Shown: positions 1 through 5,899 of the stretch, in pieces
Layout of the letters: the number at the start of each line of letters is the position of its first letter
Position numbering within the stretch: the first letter of the stretch is position 1
NCBI GenBank assembly: GCA_019247245.1
Contig: JAFAPF010000506.1
Coordinates: forward strand, 1 to 10,716
Source of the DNA: Rubrobacter sp.
GTDB lineage: Bacteria; Actinomycetota; Rubrobacteria; Rubrobacterales; Rubrobacteraceae
Direction: 5' to 3'
DNA: 10,716 bases
Program-made: the position numbers and the translations under genes
Notes under the pieces: model-generated
Databases searched by the model: none
Seen by the model: only the letters and a program-made list of their open reading frames with translations
What the model was told of the DNA's origin: nothing

Positions 1-32
1 GCATTGATAAGAGATTATACCGCGGAGAGAGA

Positions 33-746
33 CTAGACCTCACCTAAATATGCTTCGCGGACCTTCGGATCCTGGCGTAACTTTTCGGCCGGGGCGGCGT
101 TGACTATGGTCCCGGTCTCCAAGACATAACCGCGGGTAGCAACCTCCAGGGCTACATTGGCGTTCTGCTCGACGAGCAGGATGGTGATGCCCTGTTTGTT
201 GATATCCTCGACGGTATAAAAGATTCGCTCCACTAACACTGGCGCAAGGCCCATCGAGGGCTCGTCCAAGAGGAGAAGCTTGGGGCGGCTCATGAGAGCC
301 CGTCCGATAGCGAGCATCTGCTGCTCACCGCCCGACATGGTCCCAGCCTCCTGCTTTATGCGCTCTTTAAGGCGTGGGAAAAGGTTGAAGACGCGATTCA
401 TGTCCTCGGATATCTCGGAGCGGTCATTGCGGTGGTAAGCGCCCATCTCAAGGTTTTCGCGCACGGTCATGCGTGAGAAGATTTTACGTCCCTCCGGGCT
501 CTGGGCGATGCCCTTCGTGATCATGGTATGCGCCGGTAACCCCTGTATCTCTTCCCCCCGGAACACGATCTTCCCCTCTCGTGGCGGTAGTATCCCGTTT
601 ATGGAACGCAAGGTTGTCGTTTTGCCGGCCCCGTTGGAGCCGATGAGCGTTACGATCTCGCCCTCCTTAACCATTAAAGAGACGCCTTTAAGCGCGTGGA
701 TGTTCCCGTAGTAGCTGTGGATGTTCTCTATTTCTAGGAGAGCCAT
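33..746 (-). CDS. livF: Branched-chain amino-acid ABC transporter ATP-binding protein LivF
   Basis: This is the second ATPase of a high-affinity leucine/isoleucine/valine importer. It acts on the cytoplasmic face of the membrane as a partner of LivG. The 237-aa length is normal for LivF. Visible motifs are Walker A GSNGAGKTT (residues 36-44), Q-loop Gln82, the signature MSGGEQQ (137-143) and Walker B LLLLDEP (157-163). The switch position reads LVEQN (192-196), with Gln in place of the usual H-loop His, which is typical of LivF and separates it from LivG. The ATG lies 3 nt after the livG stop and has only a weak Shine-Dalgarno sequence, so translation is probably coupled to livG. It is the last operon gene in the window; no convincing terminator is visible in the 32 bases beyond its stop. 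The exact substrate cannot be read from an ATPase, and related importers carry amides or urea. Confidence 0.95.
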   Translation of the reverse strand: MALLEIENIHSYYGNIHALKGVSLMVKEGEIVTLIGSNGAGKTTTLRSINGILPPREGKIVFRGEEIQGLPAHTMITKGIAQSPEGRKIFSRMTVRENLEMGAYHRNDRSEISEDMNRVFNLFPRLKERIKQEAGTMSGGEQQMLAIGRALMSRPKLLLLDEPSMGLAPVLVERIFYTVEDINKQGITILLVEQNANVALEVATRGYVLETGTIVNAAPAEKLRQDPKVREAYLGEV

Positions 747-749
747 CTT

Positions 750-1547
750 CTAGCCCGTCATCGCCGTACCAAGGTACGCTTCGATGACCTTCGGGTCCAC
801 GCGTACCTGCGCAGGCGCTCCCTCGGAGATCTTCTCGCCGTGGTCCAGGACCGTCACCCAGTCTGAGATGCTCATGACAACCCTCATTTCGTGCTCGATG
901 AGGAGAACGGAGATCCCATACTCCTCTTTGAGCCTTCCTATGAGCTGCGTGAGGCGAGCCGTCTCCTGCGGGTTCATCCCGGCTGTCGGCTCATCCAAGA
1001 GGAGGAGCTTCGGTTCCGAGGCTAAGGCGCGTGCGATCTCCAACCGTCGCTGGTCGCCATAGGGGAGGTTCTTCGCGAACGTCTCACGGCTCCGCAAGCC
1101 AACGAACTTCAGGAGGTCCGCGGCCCTCTCGCGGGCTTCTTTTTCCTCGCGTCGCACACCAGGGGTTCCCAGGATAGAGCCGACGATGCCACCCCTGAGA
1201 CGAACATGCATACCGGTAAGAACGTTGTCGAGGGCACTCATGGTCCCGAAGAGCCGGATGTTCTGGAACGTGCGCCCGATCCCCATCTGCGCCCGCCTAT
1301 GCGGTACGAGCCGCGTCACATCCTGCCCGAGGAAGAAAAAGCTACCCGCGGTGGGTCTGAGCAGACCGCTTACCATGTTGAAGAACGTTGTCTTTCCCGC
1401 ACCGTTCGGCCCTATGAGGCTCACGATGCCCCCCTGAGGAATGTAGAAATCGACGGCATTGACCGCCACAAGGCCGCCGAATACCTTGGTTATGCTCCGG
1501 GCTTCAAAGATGATGTTCGGAACCTCTTCCTTGCGCGCCTCAGACAT
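750..1547 (-). CDS. livG: Branched-chain amino-acid ABC transporter ATP-binding protein LivG
   Basis: This is the first ATPase subunit of the importer and powers transport through LivH/LivM. The protein is 265 aa. It shows Walker A GPNGAGKTT (46-54), Q-loop Gln95 in GRTFQNIRLF, a LivG-type signature segment LPYGDQRRLE (161-170) in place of LSGGQ, Walker B LLLLDEP (181-187) and the H-loop His219 in LLIEHEM. The C-terminal DPKVIEAYLG (251-260) is the short tail characteristic of the LivG/LivF branch. The insert at about 115-135 between the Q-loop and the signature is also usual for LivG. The ATG overlaps the end of livM by 8 nt, which indicates co-translation. No defect is seen. Family assignment is secure; leucine-type substrate specificity is inferred from the whole operon. 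Confidence 0.96.
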   Translation of the reverse strand: MSEARKEEVPNIIFEARSITKVFGGLVAVNAVDFYIPQGGIVSLIGPNGAGKTTFFNMVSGLLRPTAGSFFFLGQDVTRLVPHRRAQMGIGRTFQNIRLFGTMSALDNVLTGMHVRLRGGIVGSILGTPGVRREEKEARERAADLLKFVGLRSRETFAKNLPYGDQRRLEIARALASEPKLLLLDEPTAGMNPQETARLTQLIGRLKEEYGISVLLIEHEMRVVMSISDWVTVLDHGEKISEGAPAQVRVDPKVIEAYLGTAMTG

Positions 1548-2685
1548 GGGTGGGTTCCACTACGCTCTCGTCTTCCTCGCCCTCGTGCAGCTCCTCTCGA
1601 CGCTGACGGTTGGGGATTACGCCTTCGGGTCTTAAGAGCATCATCATTACCAACAGGATGCCAAAGAGGAAGTAGTTGTACTTGGGTATATCTGCATTCG
1701 AGAGCAAAGGGCTTTCCAGAGCGTCGCCGATAGCGTGCACCCACCCATTCACCTCAGGCAAGAGGTAGAAGTTGATCCCCTGCAACAGGATGGCGCCCAG
1801 GATCACGCCGTAGATGTTTCCCATCCCGCCGAGGATGACCATACATAAGACGAGAACGGAGATGTTGAAAGAGAAGCTCGTCGGGAAGATGCTCTTAATG
1901 AACGCTCCGTAGAACGCCCCCGCCAAGCCCCCGAACACTGCACCCAGAGCGTACGCCCACAGCTTCGTCGTCGTCGTATTCACTCCCATCGCCGCCGCTG
2001 CCGCTTCATCCTCACGCACCGCGACCCAAGCCCGCCCAAGCCGAGAGTCTCTAAGGCGGATATTCACGAAGATCGTGACGAGGACCAAGATCAGGATGGT
2101 GTAGTACCAAGGGTCGAGATCTAGGGTTCCGAATTGCCGCCAGGTGTTTAAAGAGTTGGGTAGGAACGGTAAACCGGGAGGGTCTATACCCTTGATACCT
2201 ATCGTACCGTTGGTAAGGTTGTAGCCGAAGATGTTGTCCCCGTTCACGAAGAAGCGGGGGATTATCTCCCCGAACCCCAACGTTACGATCGCCAGGTAAT
2301 CCCCTCGCAACCGCAACGTTGGGGCCCCGATAATGATTCCCCAGAGCGCCGTGAACGCTCCTGCAACGAGGAGTAGGAGCCAGAAGGAGATGTGTATCCC
2401 CGGTAGCTCCCTGCCACTCACGCCTTGAGCGGGCAACGCTGAGAGAAATGCGAAGCTAACCTCGTTGAAGTGGGTCGAGGCGAACCAACCGACCACATAC
2501 GCCCCGAGGGCATAGAACGCCACGAAGCCTAAGTCCAAGAGCCCTGCGAACCCGACGACTATGTTCAAGCCCAGGGCGAGCATAACGTAAATAGCGACGA
2601 CAATGACGGGGAACATGAGATCAGCGCCCAAAGCACCGTTTATCAGCGGGAGCACAAGCGCCAGCAGGATCAGTCCAACCGGCAA
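1540..2685 (-). CDS. livM: Branched-chain amino-acid ABC transporter permease LivM
   Basis: This is an inner-membrane permease subunit that pairs with LivH to form the translocation path. The 381-aa product has many hydrophobic segments and the LivM landmarks: GLNIVVGFAGLLDLGFVAF (39-57), LRLRGDYLAIVTLGFGE (124-140), the ATPase-coupling cytoplasmic loop around RLGRAWVAVREDEAAAAAMG (215-234) and the C-terminal LRPEGVIP (351-358). A charged acidic tail follows. The coordinates use a TTG codon at 2683-2685, which has only a weak ribosome binding site. In the same frame an ATA codon at 2707-2709 overlaps the livH stop and sits 6 nt after a strong GGTGGAGG, with ACG and CTG just behind it. The true start may therefore be about 8 codons upstream. 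The 3' end overlaps livG by 8 nt. Identity is certain; the N-terminus is not. Confidence 0.94.
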   Translation of the reverse strand: MPVGLILLALVLPLINGALGADLMFPVIVVAIYVMLALGLNIVVGFAGLLDLGFVAFYALGAYVVGWFASTHFNEVSFAFLSALPAQGVSGRELPGIHISFWLLLLVAGAFTALWGIIIGAPTLRLRGDYLAIVTLGFGEIIPRFFVNGDNIFGYNLTNGTIGIKGIDPPGLPFLPNSLNTWRQFGTLDLDPWYYTILILVLVTIFVNIRLRDSRLGRAWVAVREDEAAAAAMGVNTTTTKLWAYALGAVFGGLAGAFYGAFIKSIFPTSFSFNISVLVLCMVILGGMGNIYGVILGAILLQGINFYLLPEVNGWVHAIGDALESPLLSNADIPKYNYFLFGILLVMMMLLRPEGVIPNRQRREELHEGEEDESVVEPTHV

Positions 2686-2705
2686 AGTGTACTTTCTGGT
2701 CAGCG

Positions 2706-3800
2706 TTATTGCTGTCCTCCACCCTGGACCGCCGAGCGGTCACCCAAGAGACCCCGGGGCCTGAAGACCAAGACCAGGATCAGGACGGTGAAGATGACGA
2801 TATCCGTCCACCGAACACCGATGTATTGATCGTTCATCGATCCGATGACGCCGATAACGAGCCCACCCAAGACTGCCCCGGTGAGGTTGCCGATACCACC
2901 GAGAACCGCCGCCGTGAACGCGAAGAGGCCCTGCCTGAAGCCCAAATTGAAAACGGTGGTGCCGTTGAAGAGACCAAACATGACGCCTGAGGCCCCAGCA
3001 AGGATGCCGCCAAGTAAGAAGGTTATGGAGATAGTGCGGTTGACGTTTATGCCCATCATCGCTGCCGCCTCCTTGTCTTGGGCTACGGCCCGCATTGCCT
3101 TGCCCTGCTTGGTGCGCTGAATAAAGTACGAGAGACCAACGAGTAGCGGCATCGTCACGAGGATCACGAAGAGGTCTTTCCAGCGGTAGAAGACCGTATA
3201 GGTGATCCCAGCTAGGACGTTATCGTCAGAGATCAAGTCTGGGAAAGGTATCTGTGAGGCTCCCTTCCATATGAGGCCCAAATTTTGCAGGATAAAGGAC
3301 ATGCCGATGGCTGTAATCAGGACGGCTAACCGCGGGGAGTTGCGTAGGGGCTTGTAAGCAACACGCTCGATGCCAACGTTGATGAGGCCACATACAACCA
3401 TGGCGATAACGAGCGCCAGAATTACCCCGAAGATCTTCAGCACAGCTCCGCTCTCAGCGGTAATAGGGGCGAAGAAGCTCAGACCAAGGAAGGTACCGCT
3501 CAGCACGGTAAGGCCGACAAAGGAGCCAATCATGAAGTTGTCGCCGTGGGCGAAGTTGATGAGCTCGATGATGCCATAGACGAGCGTGTAGCCAAGCGCG
3601 ATGAGGGCGATAATAGCCCCGTTGGTAATCCCGACTAGAAGCTGAGAGAAGAACTGTCCAGGATCTTTAATCGCTTGGATGAGCAACAGTACCAAGAGTG
3701 CCACGGTGATCACCACGGCGATACGTGACTGCCAGCTCGAAGACCTTACGTCGTCGAGCAGGACCGCTCCTCTAGACTTCAACTCCTGCGTAGTTGCCAT
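2706..3800 (-). CDS. livH: Branched-chain amino-acid ABC transporter permease LivH
   Basis: This is the other integral membrane subunit of the importer. The protein is 364 aa. A hydrophilic N-terminal stretch (about 1-25) precedes the first membrane helix (about 27-44). LivH hallmarks are GYTLVYGIIELINFAHGD (70-87), the cytoplasmic coupling loop RTKQGKAMRAVAQDKEAAAM (229-248), the glycine-rich GGIGNLTGAVLGGLVIG (301-317) and the terminal FRPRGLLG (346-353). The ATG is preceded by an AGAAGAG Shine-Dalgarno about 8 nt away. A gap of about 80 nt separates it from the upstream binding-protein gene; no independent promoter or strong hairpin was found there, so it is probably co-transcribed. The end of the gene carries a GGTGGAGG sequence that can serve as the ribosome binding site for livM. 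Confidence 0.95.
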   Translation of the reverse strand: MATTQELKSRGAVLLDDVRSSSWQSRIAVVITVALLVLLLIQAIKDPGQFFSQLLVGITNGAIIALIALGYTLVYGIIELINFAHGDNFMIGSFVGLTVLSGTFLGLSFFAPITAESGAVLKIFGVILALVIAMVVCGLINVGIERVAYKPLRNSPRLAVLITAIGMSFILQNLGLIWKGASQIPFPDLISDDNVLAGITYTVFYRWKDLFVILVTMPLLVGLSYFIQRTKQGKAMRAVAQDKEAAAMMGINVNRTISITFLLGGILAGASGVMFGLFNGTTVFNLGFRQGLFAFTAAVLGGIGNLTGAVLGGLVIGVIGSMNDQYIGVRWTDIVIFTVLILVLVFRPRGLLGDRSAVQGGGQQ

Positions 3801-3881
3801 CCGATCGTCTCTTCTAAAGCAGAGGACCAGGGAAGGTCTACCGATCCTCCACTGCTCACCGCGATTCGTGGCTCACTAGTC

Positions 3882-5123
3882 TCACGCGACGTCTATAGTC
3901 CTGTCGAACCCGAACTTACCGCTCTTGACCCTCTGACCAGAGAGCTGGGTAAGGGTGGTGTCACCGTTCTGGTCGAAGCTCCAGGTGCCGAGCACGCCGT
4001 CATAGTTTCTGGTCGCAAACAGTTCTCGGACCACACCCTCGCGGGTGACTTGTCCATCGGCCTTGTAGGCCCTGTCGATAGCGTCGAGCAGCACGTTGGC
4101 GGCCTCGTAGCCGTAGGCGGTATATGCCTCGACATCTGAGTTGTACTTATCCTTATAGTTCTGGACGAAGTCCTGGCCCTTGCCTGGCAGCTCGCTCGCA
4201 GGCAAGCCGCCGAAGGTTACGTAAACACCCTCAGCTGAGTTACCGGCCGCGTCGATGAAGGCATCCTCGTTGATGCCATCCGGGCCCATAAAGACCACGC
4301 CCTCGTTGCTCATCCCGGCCCCAACCTTATCCTTGACGAGCTGTCCGGCATTATTCTGGGTGATACCGCCGAAGTAGATGGCGTCTGGGTTTAACTGTGC
4401 GATCTTGGACATAAGAGCGCGGTAGTTGGATGCTTTGCCGTCTATGCCTTCACGCCCTAGGACCTGTATCCCCTGCTCTTCAGCGTTCTGCTGAAACTGG
4501 TCGGCGAGACCCTTACCGTAAGTCTCCTGATCGTCAAGGATGTACACGCTCCGGACGCCTAAGTCTCTCATCCAGATCGCGCCCGCTCGGCCCTGCTTAT
4601 CGTCGGCCACTATCACACGGGTGTAGTTCCGATTACCGGTCGGGTAGAACTTTTCCGGCTCGTCCGGCTCTCCGCCGGGCTTGGTAAGGCCAATGTAAGT
4701 ATTCGCTGGGCTGACCATGCCCAGTCCGGCCTGGTTGAGAATCGGAATCTGAACCTGAGCACACCCGGAGTTGAATGGTCCAATCCAACCGACGATCTCC
4801 TCGTTTTGGGCGACGCTTTGAGCGTTCTGAGCACACTTGGCCTCGTCCCATTTCCCGGCCTGGGCCGTGGCGTCGTCTTGGGACTGATATTTGATCTGCA
4901 CATCTCCAGCCATGTTGTTCCGCTGATCAAGCGCCAGCTGTATAGCGTTGACGATGGTCTCGTTCTGCGGCCGCGAAGAGCCTTGTAGTGGCAGGTCACT
5001 CACTATGGTGGCCGTCGGGGAGCTAGTACCCTGCTCTCCGCCACCACCACTACATCCTACGATAAGGAACGCTGCAGCCACCCCCAGCATCGCGAGAGTC
5101 ACTACCCGACGCTTTCTTATCAC
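3882..5123 (-). CDS. livK: Branched-chain amino-acid substrate-binding lipoprotein (LivK/LivJ-like)
   Basis: This is the extracytoplasmic receptor that captures amino acid and delivers it to LivHMGF. The 413-aa protein starts with a basic segment MIRKRR, a hydrophobic core and a lipobox LIVGC with the lipidated Cys at residue 24. A flexible Ser/Gly/Glu linker follows. The remainder is a periplasmic-binding fold of the Peripla_BP_6/ANF-receptor type, with segments such as GWIGPFNSGCAQVQIPILNQ (112-131), GMVSPANTY (135-143) and DQETYGKGLADQF (198-210). Cys97 and Cys121 could form a disulphide in the first lobe. The start is GTG at 5121-5123, supported by AAGGAGG at 5128-5134 with a 4-nt gap. 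As the first gene of the operon it is expected to be the most abundant product. A lipid anchor fits a Gram-positive cell. Substrate specificity within the family cannot be determined from sequence alone. Confidence 0.93.
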   Translation of the reverse strand: MIRKRRVVTLAMLGVAAAFLIVGCSGGGGEQGTSSPTATIVSDLPLQGSSRPQNETIVNAIQLALDQRNNMAGDVQIKYQSQDDATAQAGKWDEAKCAQNAQSVAQNEEIVGWIGPFNSGCAQVQIPILNQAGLGMVSPANTYIGLTKPGGEPDEPEKFYPTGNRNYTRVIVADDKQGRAGAIWMRDLGVRSVYILDDQETYGKGLADQFQQNAEEQGIQVLGREGIDGKASNYRALMSKIAQLNPDAIYFGGITQNNAGQLVKDKVGAGMSNEGVVFMGPDGINEDAFIDAAGNSAEGVYVTFGGLPASELPGKGQDFVQNYKDKYNSDVEAYTAYGYEAANVLLDAIDRAYKADGQVTREGVVRELFATRNYDGVLGTWSFDQNGDTTLTQLSGQRVKSGKFGFDRTIDVA

Positions 5124-5135
5124 CCTGCCTCCTTC

Positions 5136-5174
5136 TCACCCCATCACGCGGCTCACCAAATGTCGATACAGCAT
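5136..5174 (-). CDS. Possible 12-codon leader peptide upstream of the liv operon
   Basis: In the predicted liv leader an ATG at 5172-5174 opens a 12-codon frame, MLYRHLVSRVMG, ending in TGA at 5136-5138. The stop lies one base before the AAGGAGG that serves livK, so terminating ribosomes would sit on that site. Four of the 12 codons encode Leu or Val (CTG, TTG, GTG, GTG). Its own ribosome binding site is weak (GGG about 9 nt upstream) and no attenuator hairpin with a T-run was found. It may simply be chance. Confidence 0.3.
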   Translation of the reverse strand: MLYRHLVSRVMG

Positions 5175-5223
5175 ATACGTTACCCGACAAACCGATAATC
5201 CGGAGAGTTTCTGCCGGAGCAAG

Positions 5224-5253
5224 ATTATCCCCTCGCGCGATTCTTTCTGTCAA
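5224..5253 (-). promoter_or_regulatory. Promoter of the liv operon
   Basis: Read on the minus strand there is a perfect -35 hexamer TTGACA (5248-5253), an 18-bp spacer and the -10 hexamer GATAAT (5224-5229). Initiation is expected near 5216, giving a leader of about 90 nt before the GTG of the binding-protein gene. This is the best sigma70-type match seen upstream of the operon. It lies back to back with the tRNA promoter. Confidence 0.75.
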
Positions 5254-5278
5254 TAAAAGTTTAGAGCATGGCCCATGG

Positions 5279-5284
5279 TATAAT
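5279..5284 (+). promoter_or_regulatory. -10 element of the tRNA-Leu promoter
   Basis: A perfect TATAAT lies 15 bp upstream of the first tRNA base, the right distance for a short precursor leader starting near 5291. The region 16-18 bp upstream shows no good -35 hexamer (AAAGTT at the 17-bp spacing). Strength would depend on the -10 box or on activation. Confidence 0.6.
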
Positions 5285-5299
5285 CGCTTTTCTTCACGG

Positions 5300-5383
5300 G
5301 CCGGAGTGGCGGAATTGGTAGACGCGCCGGACTCAAAATCCGGTTCCCTTCGGGGAGTGTGGGTTCGAGTCCCACCTCCGGCA
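5300..5383 (+). tRNA. tRNA-Leu, anticodon CAA
   Basis: This is an 84-nt class II tRNA decoding UUG. The acceptor stem is GCCGGAG (5300-5306) paired with CTCCGGC (5376-5382), followed by discriminator A. The anticodon arm has stem CCGGA/TCCGG around loop CTCAAAA, giving anticodon CAA. The variable arm CCCTTCGGGG is long, as required for leucine tRNAs, and the T arm is GTGGG-TTCGAGT-CCCAC (5359-5375). CCA is not encoded. All stems pair, so it should be functional. It is divergent from the liv operon, and its 3' end recurs at 10506. Confidence 0.97.
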
Positions 5384-5385
5384 CA
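5359..5385 (+). repeat. Direct repeat copy 1 (tRNA-Leu T arm to 3' end), possible attachment site
   Basis: These 27 bases, from the T stem through the acceptor stem and two bases beyond, recur at 10506-10532 with one mismatch (G5369 against C10516). The copy inside the intact tRNA is the expected position of one attachment site of an element that integrates into a tRNA 3' end and restores it. Confidence 0.65.
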
Positions 5386-5432
5386 TTTAAAATCTCTGCA
5401 AAAGCACCAAAAACCTAGCAAGCAAAGAGAAT

Positions 5433-5453
5433 CCCCACGAGGCTTTCGTGGGG
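5433..5453. terminator. Hairpin downstream of tRNA-Leu
   Basis: CCCCACGA (5433-5440) pairs with TCGTGGGG (5446-5453) around a 5-nt loop. It lies 50 bp after the tRNA end. No T-run follows on the plus strand and only a loose one on the minus strand, so it may be a weak terminator or a processing stop. Confidence 0.4.
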
Positions 5454-5557
5454 GATGGCAGCAGTAGAGGTTGAACTGCAGCAAACGCCCATGAATACGG
5501 GATGACTAACATCGCTTAAATAAGGAGCGTTCTCGACACCAGTGAACCTCCACGAAC

Positions 5558-5611
5558 GTAGCTCTTAAGACTGCGAATCAGCAGGTCGCAGGATCGAGTC
5601 CTGACAGCGCA
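5558..5611 (+). pseudogene. tRNA-like remnant (3' half)
   Basis: The stretch reads like the 3' half of a class I tRNA. It has an anticodon-like loop CTGCGAA (anticodon GCG, arginine type, if real), a 5-nt variable region AGGTC, a T arm GCAGG-ATCGAGT-CCTGA and an acceptor-like CAGCGCA. The T loop begins ATC instead of TTC, the T stem has a terminal mismatch, the 5' side of the anticodon stem no longer pairs, and no matching D arm or 5' acceptor strand was found. It is most likely a dead tRNA fragment. Confidence 0.5.
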
Positions 5612-5645
5612 TTCTAAAAAGTCCTTCAAAACGCAGAAAACGAAA

Positions 5646-5669
5646 GCCTCTGGCGGAGTCGCCGGAGGC
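5646..5669 (-). terminator. Hairpin terminator, probably for the PAS-GGDEF-EAL gene
   Basis: GCCTCTGGCG (5646-5655) pairs with CGCCGGAGGC (5660-5669) over 10 bp, with one G-T pair and a 4-nt loop. Read on the minus strand it is followed at once by TTTCGTTTTC, a fair U-tract. On the plus strand it is followed by ACCTCAATATA, which is not one. It would end transcripts from the gene at 5900-8407 after a 3' untranslated stretch of about 230 nt. Confidence 0.5.
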
Positions 5670-5712
5670 ACCTCAATATATAAGTGAGCGCGATTTTCTG
5701 TTCAATTGGGCA

Positions 5713-5758
5713 CTGTTCTGGTCCGCCTGCAGTAAGTTCGTCGCCTGCAGGAGAACAG
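5713..5758. repeat. Small nested repeats
   Basis: CTGTTCT (5713-5719) and AGAACAG (5752-5758) are inverted copies. Between them CGCCTGCAG occurs twice in direct orientation (5724-5732 and 5742-5750). The purpose is unknown, and it may be a chance arrangement. Confidence 0.3.
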
Positions 5759-5797
5759 ATAGGATACGGCAGGCTTGCAAGACAAATACATTAGCCA

Positions 5798-5845
5798 ACC
5801 TCTTTAGATGCCTAGCCTAGGACAAGGCTAGGCATCTAAAGAGGT
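5798..5845. repeat. Perfect 20-bp inverted repeat with 8-nt loop
   Basis: The left arm 5798-5817 (ACCTCTTTAGATGCCTAGCC) and right arm 5826-5845 are exact reverse complements, separated by TAGGACAA. It lies 55 bp beyond the stop of the PAS-GGDEF-EAL gene. No T-run follows on either strand, so it is not a standard intrinsic terminator. It could protect the mRNA end, bind a protein, or be a small mobile repeat. Confidence 0.85.
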
Positions 5846-5899
5846 ACCTATTATCAGGCCTTCGGGTAGAACGTTCGTTTTCGCTCCGTTGGAGCGCCT

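Noticed and set aside
1206..1733. 175-codon plus-strand open frame opposite livG/livM
   Set aside because: It is antisense to two clearly conserved genes, has low-complexity composition and matches no family.
5050..5484. Minus-strand 144-codon open frame containing GGGTRTHTPRREPD
   Set aside because: It reads across the antisense of the tRNA-Leu gene and the liv promoter. This peptide is a well-known false translation of tRNA sequence.
5882..5896. Hairpin CGCTCC/GGAGCG immediately after the PAS-GGDEF-EAL stop as its terminator
   Set aside because: The stem is 6 bp and is followed on the minus strand by AAAACGAAC, not a U-tract.
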